Shown in pieces: positions 60,247-64,000 of a DNA stretch of 64,000 nucleotides (its first letter is position 1; each line of letters opens with the position of its first letter). The notes beneath the pieces were generated by a model that saw only the letters and a program-made list of their open reading frames with translations, did not search any database and was not told the origin of the DNA. The position numbers were made by a program, and so were the translations under genes. The DNA lies in the NCBI RefSeq assembly GCF_029784155.1, contig NC_073693.1, forward strand, positions 145,826,843-145,890,842, read 5' to 3'. Origin of the DNA: Uranotaenia lowii. Its lineage: Eukaryota > Arthropoda > Insecta > Diptera > Culicidae.

Positions 60247-61878
60247 CAGGGTGGCCACTAATTCGGGCAAGTCGGGAAATGCGTGAAAAAGACTGGATTT
60301 AAAATCCAACGGGAAACTGCAAAAAAGCCGGAAATTACTCTAAGAAATTATGAAATTTTATCATAACTGCACAGTGAGTATATTTTAGTGCCTCCAATGC
60401 TCCAGGATTTCTCAAAAAATGGTAAATTTATACTCAAACCTGATTTTGAAAATCAAACTCGAAACTTTGAGCAACTCAAAAATAATTGTAGGCTTCAGTA
60501 TAGCTGTTACCGAGAACTAGCTAATATAAATATGAGACTTTTCCGTTTGTATTTCTTTGCAGTCTATATTTCAACTTCAACTTTCGTTTAACTTTCATCT
60601 TCTTTCTTGTCTAAGTAAAGTTTAGGTCTTAGCTAAAAGTCTAAATATCAACTTATTAAGCACATTATTAAAATTACAAGTCACACTTACATATGTAATT
60701 AAAATCGGAACTTCGAATACGGGTCGATATCTGAACTTGAAGTATGTCAGAGATTGGTTTTTTTTACCTAAGAAAGATTTCGTGAATCGATTAAAAAGTA
60801 TTGAAACGATTCAGAAAAATTATTATCAGGTTACTGGTTTAAAGAATGTTTGCAATCTCGTTCAAATGTTATAAATGAAGAACAGTTTCGTAAAGAACTA
60901 GGAAGTTTATTCTAGTTACTCCTTATGCCCTCGACGAATATGGTTCTACTTTGAGATTCAGTAAGGTGACGAGGGATGAAAAAATTACCGACGTGATAGC
61001 TTCAAGATCTAGTAAGTTTTCCCTGAAGTTAAGATGGTTTTTTTTTCGTTTGAACAGTTTTGTGCAAGAACGTAGAAGTTCTATATTTGTTAAAAAAAAA
61101 AAACTTGAAAAGGGCAACCCAGCAGCTGTTGATGATGGCTCACTACTTAATGAAATCGATTTAAATTTAAAATATAACGTTGACAGCAATTCAAATCTAA
61201 ACGAAGATGATTCATTAAACCCTGAGAATGCGTTGCAAAGTAACGGGTTTGGGGGTTATGTTTTATTTTTTGCTACAATTTAACATTTTGAAAATTTAGT
61301 GAACTTTTTTAACGAATATTTGGTTTGGTTTGACTAGGCCAAACTAAGCGCCAAAGCCCTGTTAAAATTTTGAAACAACAGAATTTGAAACTTATTTAAA
61401 AAACTAAAAAAGCGAATATAATTTACGAAAATAAAAGATTTTTATCCATACATTTCATAGATGATGTCTCTTGTAGAAATGATTTGAACATTCAATTGAA
61501 GTTTCTCGAAAAAATGCTGATGATTTTTAGTTCGGTCTATTCGAATTCCAACAATTTGTTTAAAAAATAAAAATTCGGCAAATATATTCAAATGAAATAT
61601 TCAGGAGTAAGAAATGTAAATTTCAGTATGATTGATGGATCAAACTAACAGGAAAATATCAGTTAAATAGAGACCTAAACTCACACAGTCAAGCCAATTT
61701 TTAAACTCGAACGTTTTGAAAATCAATCTTTTTTCTTGAAAAGCAAAAGGTTTACAAAGTTCATAAAATAAATTCAAACGAGGTTTTTAAAATAAACAAT
61801 GATTGCAAGATTAGAATACTACCTTCGTTGTGACTTGAATTTACTTATTTGCAACAATTTTGAATCATTCATATGATA

Positions 61879-62517
61879 TGGCCATTAGACTGAGACGATT
61901 TGGGGTCATTTTTAAATTTCTCAATTTCTGAAATCTTAAAAGCTTCGTTTTGGTCCAAAACTCATCCGAGATTTTTTGCAGAATTTTTAAGTATCGTTTA
62001 CATGAGTAAATTTGAACTTTTAGGTTTGTATGGAAAAATTGAATATATTGTACTGAAAAATCAACATCATTTTTGTTTTTTCTGTGGAACCGAGCCTGCT
62101 TATGATTTAAGTGCCAATTTATAAATTCTTCAATGGAAATTATCCGCTGAACAACTTTGTCGAATATCAATTGAATTTATTGTTTATCAATGTTAAAAGA
62201 CATATACCTGTTAAACAGCTTAAAACTTGTGTGTCTAAAAAGATACGAAGTTATGATATTCGACAAAGTTGTTCAGCGGATAATTTCCTTTAAAAAATGT
62301 ATAAATTGGCATAAAAATCATAAGCAACCTCGGTTCCACAGAAGAAACAAAAATGATTCTGATTTTTCAGTACAAAATATTCAATTTTTCCATACAAACC
62401 TAAAAGTTTAAATTTACTCATGCGTTACTTGAAAATTCTGCAAAAAATCATGGATGAGTTTTGGACCAAAACGAAGCTTTTAAGACCCCGAATCGACTCA
62501 ATCTAATGGCCATTGAA
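61879..62517. mobile_element. Large foldback, arms of about 270-290 nt
   Basis: The left arm 61879-62169 and right arm 62252-62517 are inverted relatives with scattered substitutions and small gaps. The innermost 20 nt of the arms (around TATCCGCTGAACAACTTTGT) are identical. The loop is about 80 nt. A single-arm relative occurs at 37745-38040. Confidence 0.8.
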
Positions 62518-63385
62518 TGAAAATGATTTTTACTATAAAAAGTATCTTTTTATAATATTCATTCTCTGAGTACAGAGTTTCCGATGAAAGGAAATCTACC
62601 AATTTGTTTTAAATACCTCTATTCGTTAAAAGCAATAAGTGTGTGATTGTATATTGTTTATTTTCTTCAACATCTTCTGCATAACTACTTTATTTCCCAA
62701 ATCGGTACCATTTCTGTTTTATTTCAACTTTGAGCATTTTCTCATTTATCGAATTGGTTTTTGATATCGAGTTATAAAAATGCGCAGAGTAAAAACCGAT
62801 CACAGTAAAAATGGAAATCTTCTTGAAAATGTTATGCTTTTCGGGTTTGTTAAAAAAAAAATTTAATTACTAATTTAAAGTAGAAAATAGAACTTTTGAG
62901 ACTATTTTTTTTTTTTTCATTATTGAGAATGGGGAATTTTATGCAATAAAAAAAAAAAAAATGTGCCATTGAATAAAAATGAGTTTTACTAAAAAAAAGT
63001 ACCTTTTTATTATATTCATACTCTGAGTACAGAATTTCCAATGAAAGGCAATCTTTCCACTTTGTCTTAAATACCTCTATTCTTTAAAAAGCAATAAGCA
63101 ATCTTTAACATTATCTGCATAACAACTTTAAAACAAAAAGCGCATTTTCTCATTTATTGAAAAATGAGAGAGTAAAAAATGCGTTCACAATAAAAATGGA
63201 AACCTTCTTGAAAATGTAATGTTTTTCGGGTTTGTCAAAAAAAATTATAAAATCACTTTTTTAAAGTAGAAAATAGAACTTTTGAGACTGATTTTTTTTC
63301 ATTGAGAATCGGGAATTTTATGCAACCATGCGGGAAAAATCGAGAAGAATACTGGAAATAAAAAATTGAAATTGAGTGGCCACTT
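62505..63385 (+). repeat. Tandem duplication, two units of about 430-455 bp
   Basis: Unit 1 starts at CCATTGAATGAAAATGA (62510) and unit 2 at CCATTGAATAAAAATGA (about 62966). Both continue with CTCTGAGTACAGA, GATGAAAGG or AATGAAAGG, TTTTTCGGGTTTGT, AAAGTAGAAAATAGAACTTT and GGGAATTTTATGCAA. Confidence 0.8.
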
Positions 63386-63387
63386 TG

Positions 63388-63790
63388 AAATTAGTGCAAC
63401 GAGTTTTAATTTCGTATGGAAATTTTTATGGGAAAACAAAATTTTTTAATGTTCAATGTTTACTGGAAGTCCTAAAATAGGATTTTGTATTTTCCTTGGT
63501 TATTGCAATACATTCGATATGAACAAACCACGAACCTTGCTTGTACTCCAGTAAAAATATTTGATGTAACAAAGAAAAAAATTATTTTTCCAATTTCAGC
63601 GTTTTCGAATGCTAAACTTTTAAACCGAAGGATGCAAGTAAAACACCGCAAAACCATGCTTTGCATAGCAAATGAGTTTGTTTATTTATATAACCTTAGC
63701 AAAACATTTAATGAAATTACTGAATCTTGTAGCAAGCAAAGCCTGCCATTTTGAAAACTTTTTAAATGGAATACGATTTTTTCTTTTTAC
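63388..63790 (+). repeat. hAT MITE relic, right part
   Basis: AAATTAGTGCAACGAGTTTT, GTATGGAAATTTTTATGGGA, TTGCAATACATTC, GTACTCCAGTAAAAATATT and TGTAGCAAGCAAAGCCTGCC follow the complete copy at 39409-40271 in order. The 3' end with GCGGTCTA is lost. Confidence 0.75.
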
Positions 63791-64000
63791 ATAAATATTG
63801 TGCTTCCACTTAAAGCTTGAATGCAAGGCTGCAATGCTTGTGTGGAAAGCTACAAAGCTTGGATCCCATCTCGCAGGGCGGCAGCATCATAAACATTGCG
63901 TAGGTGACGCCAACGATTTGTTCGAAAAAAAAAACAACAGCCCGACTATCTTGATACTTGGAGACTGGAGATCTTTGATTTTACTCTCAAAACATACGGA
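63791..64000. other. Unassigned DNA
   Basis: AAGCTTGAATGCAAGGCTGC and AAAGCTACAAAGCTTGGATC show small internal AAGCTT repetition. No gene recognised. Confidence 0.35.

Larger units (their letters stand above)
60247..63387. mobile_element. 3.1-kb TIR element with GTGGCCACT ends
   Basis: The left end CAGGGTGGCCACT and the inverted right end CAAAGTGGCCACT define it. AAATTA repeats at both flanks (60241-60246, 63388-63393) may be the core of a decayed longer TSD. The hAT MITE match continues across the insertion, confirming the boundaries. The interior contains the foldback at 61879-62517 and a tandem duplication. The 110-codon frame at 60951-61283 (rich in Asn, Asp, Leu and Ser) has no recognised motif; a decayed transposase remnant is possible. 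Confidence 0.65.

Noticed and set aside
1..64000. CRISPR arrays, bacterial operons or phage-like modules
   Set aside because: There are no regularly spaced identical repeats with unique spacers, no ribosome-binding-site-led gene clusters and no dense coding; the sequence is clearly eukaryotic repeat-rich DNA.

Overview
The window looks like repeat-dominated intergenic or intronic DNA of a dipteran insect, most plausibly a culicid mosquito with a large genome. This rests on high AT content, the mixture of DNA-transposon relatives, a tRNA-derived SINE, AAGCT tails and non-LTR fragments, and the absence of any convincing host exon in 64 kb. The species cannot be fixed from the sequence. The longest open frames (197 aa at 48473-49066, 157 aa at 40497-40970) have no recognisable domain and do not look coding.

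Most of what can be supported is mobile DNA. Boundaries were found by reading terminal inverted repeats (TIRs) and target-site duplications (TSDs) by eye. From left to right: TTAA-flanked piggyBac-type MITEs (952-1480); a tRNA-derived SINE on the minus strand (2124-2366); a hammerhead-ribozyme-like core (4578-4610); a repeat with about five 143-bp tandem units, invaded by a TIR element that was itself invaded by a palindrome with perfect 88-nt arms (6587-8626); two copies of a TAGGGGA-ended element in opposite orientation (8627-9590 and 14148-15084); a decayed Tc1/mariner transposon (10158-11378); foldbacks at 17171-17518 and 19978-20171; and a retro-insertion with a 24-bp TSD that carries a Transib-type element whose ends begin with CACAGTG (23959-25571).

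The centre (25.8-40.3 kb) holds copies of a GTTGCC-ended family, one of them split by a second TAGGGGA-type element. It also holds another SINE, a stop-interrupted C-terminus of a non-LTR retrotransposon (34031-34579), and a complete hAT-type MITE with an 8-bp TSD (39409-40271) whose relics recur elsewhere. From 42.5 to 47.8 kb come an element built of AGGTAAAATTTACCT palindromes around a splice-site-bearing GC-rich core, and a degenerate TTTTGTCAT array that changes strand about midway.

The right end holds the fourth piggyBac-type relative (50893-51117), further TIR elements (52482-53129, 53217-53879), and a multi-level nest at 54757-58556: a hAT element with a perfect 8-bp TSD contains another TIR element, which contains a smaller hAT with a transposase relic. 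Then come a GC-rich block with a roughly 90-bp higher-order minisatellite (59455-59815) and a 3.1-kb TIR element (60247-63387) that split a hAT MITE and contains a large foldback and a tandem duplication.

Several GC-richer, apparently single-copy islands (about 2.69-3.33, 11.93-13.7, 22.13-23.07, 31.95-33.0, 40.29-41.0, 48.47-50.3 kb) may be conserved non-coding DNA of a nearby or host gene. Nothing in the sequence proves it.
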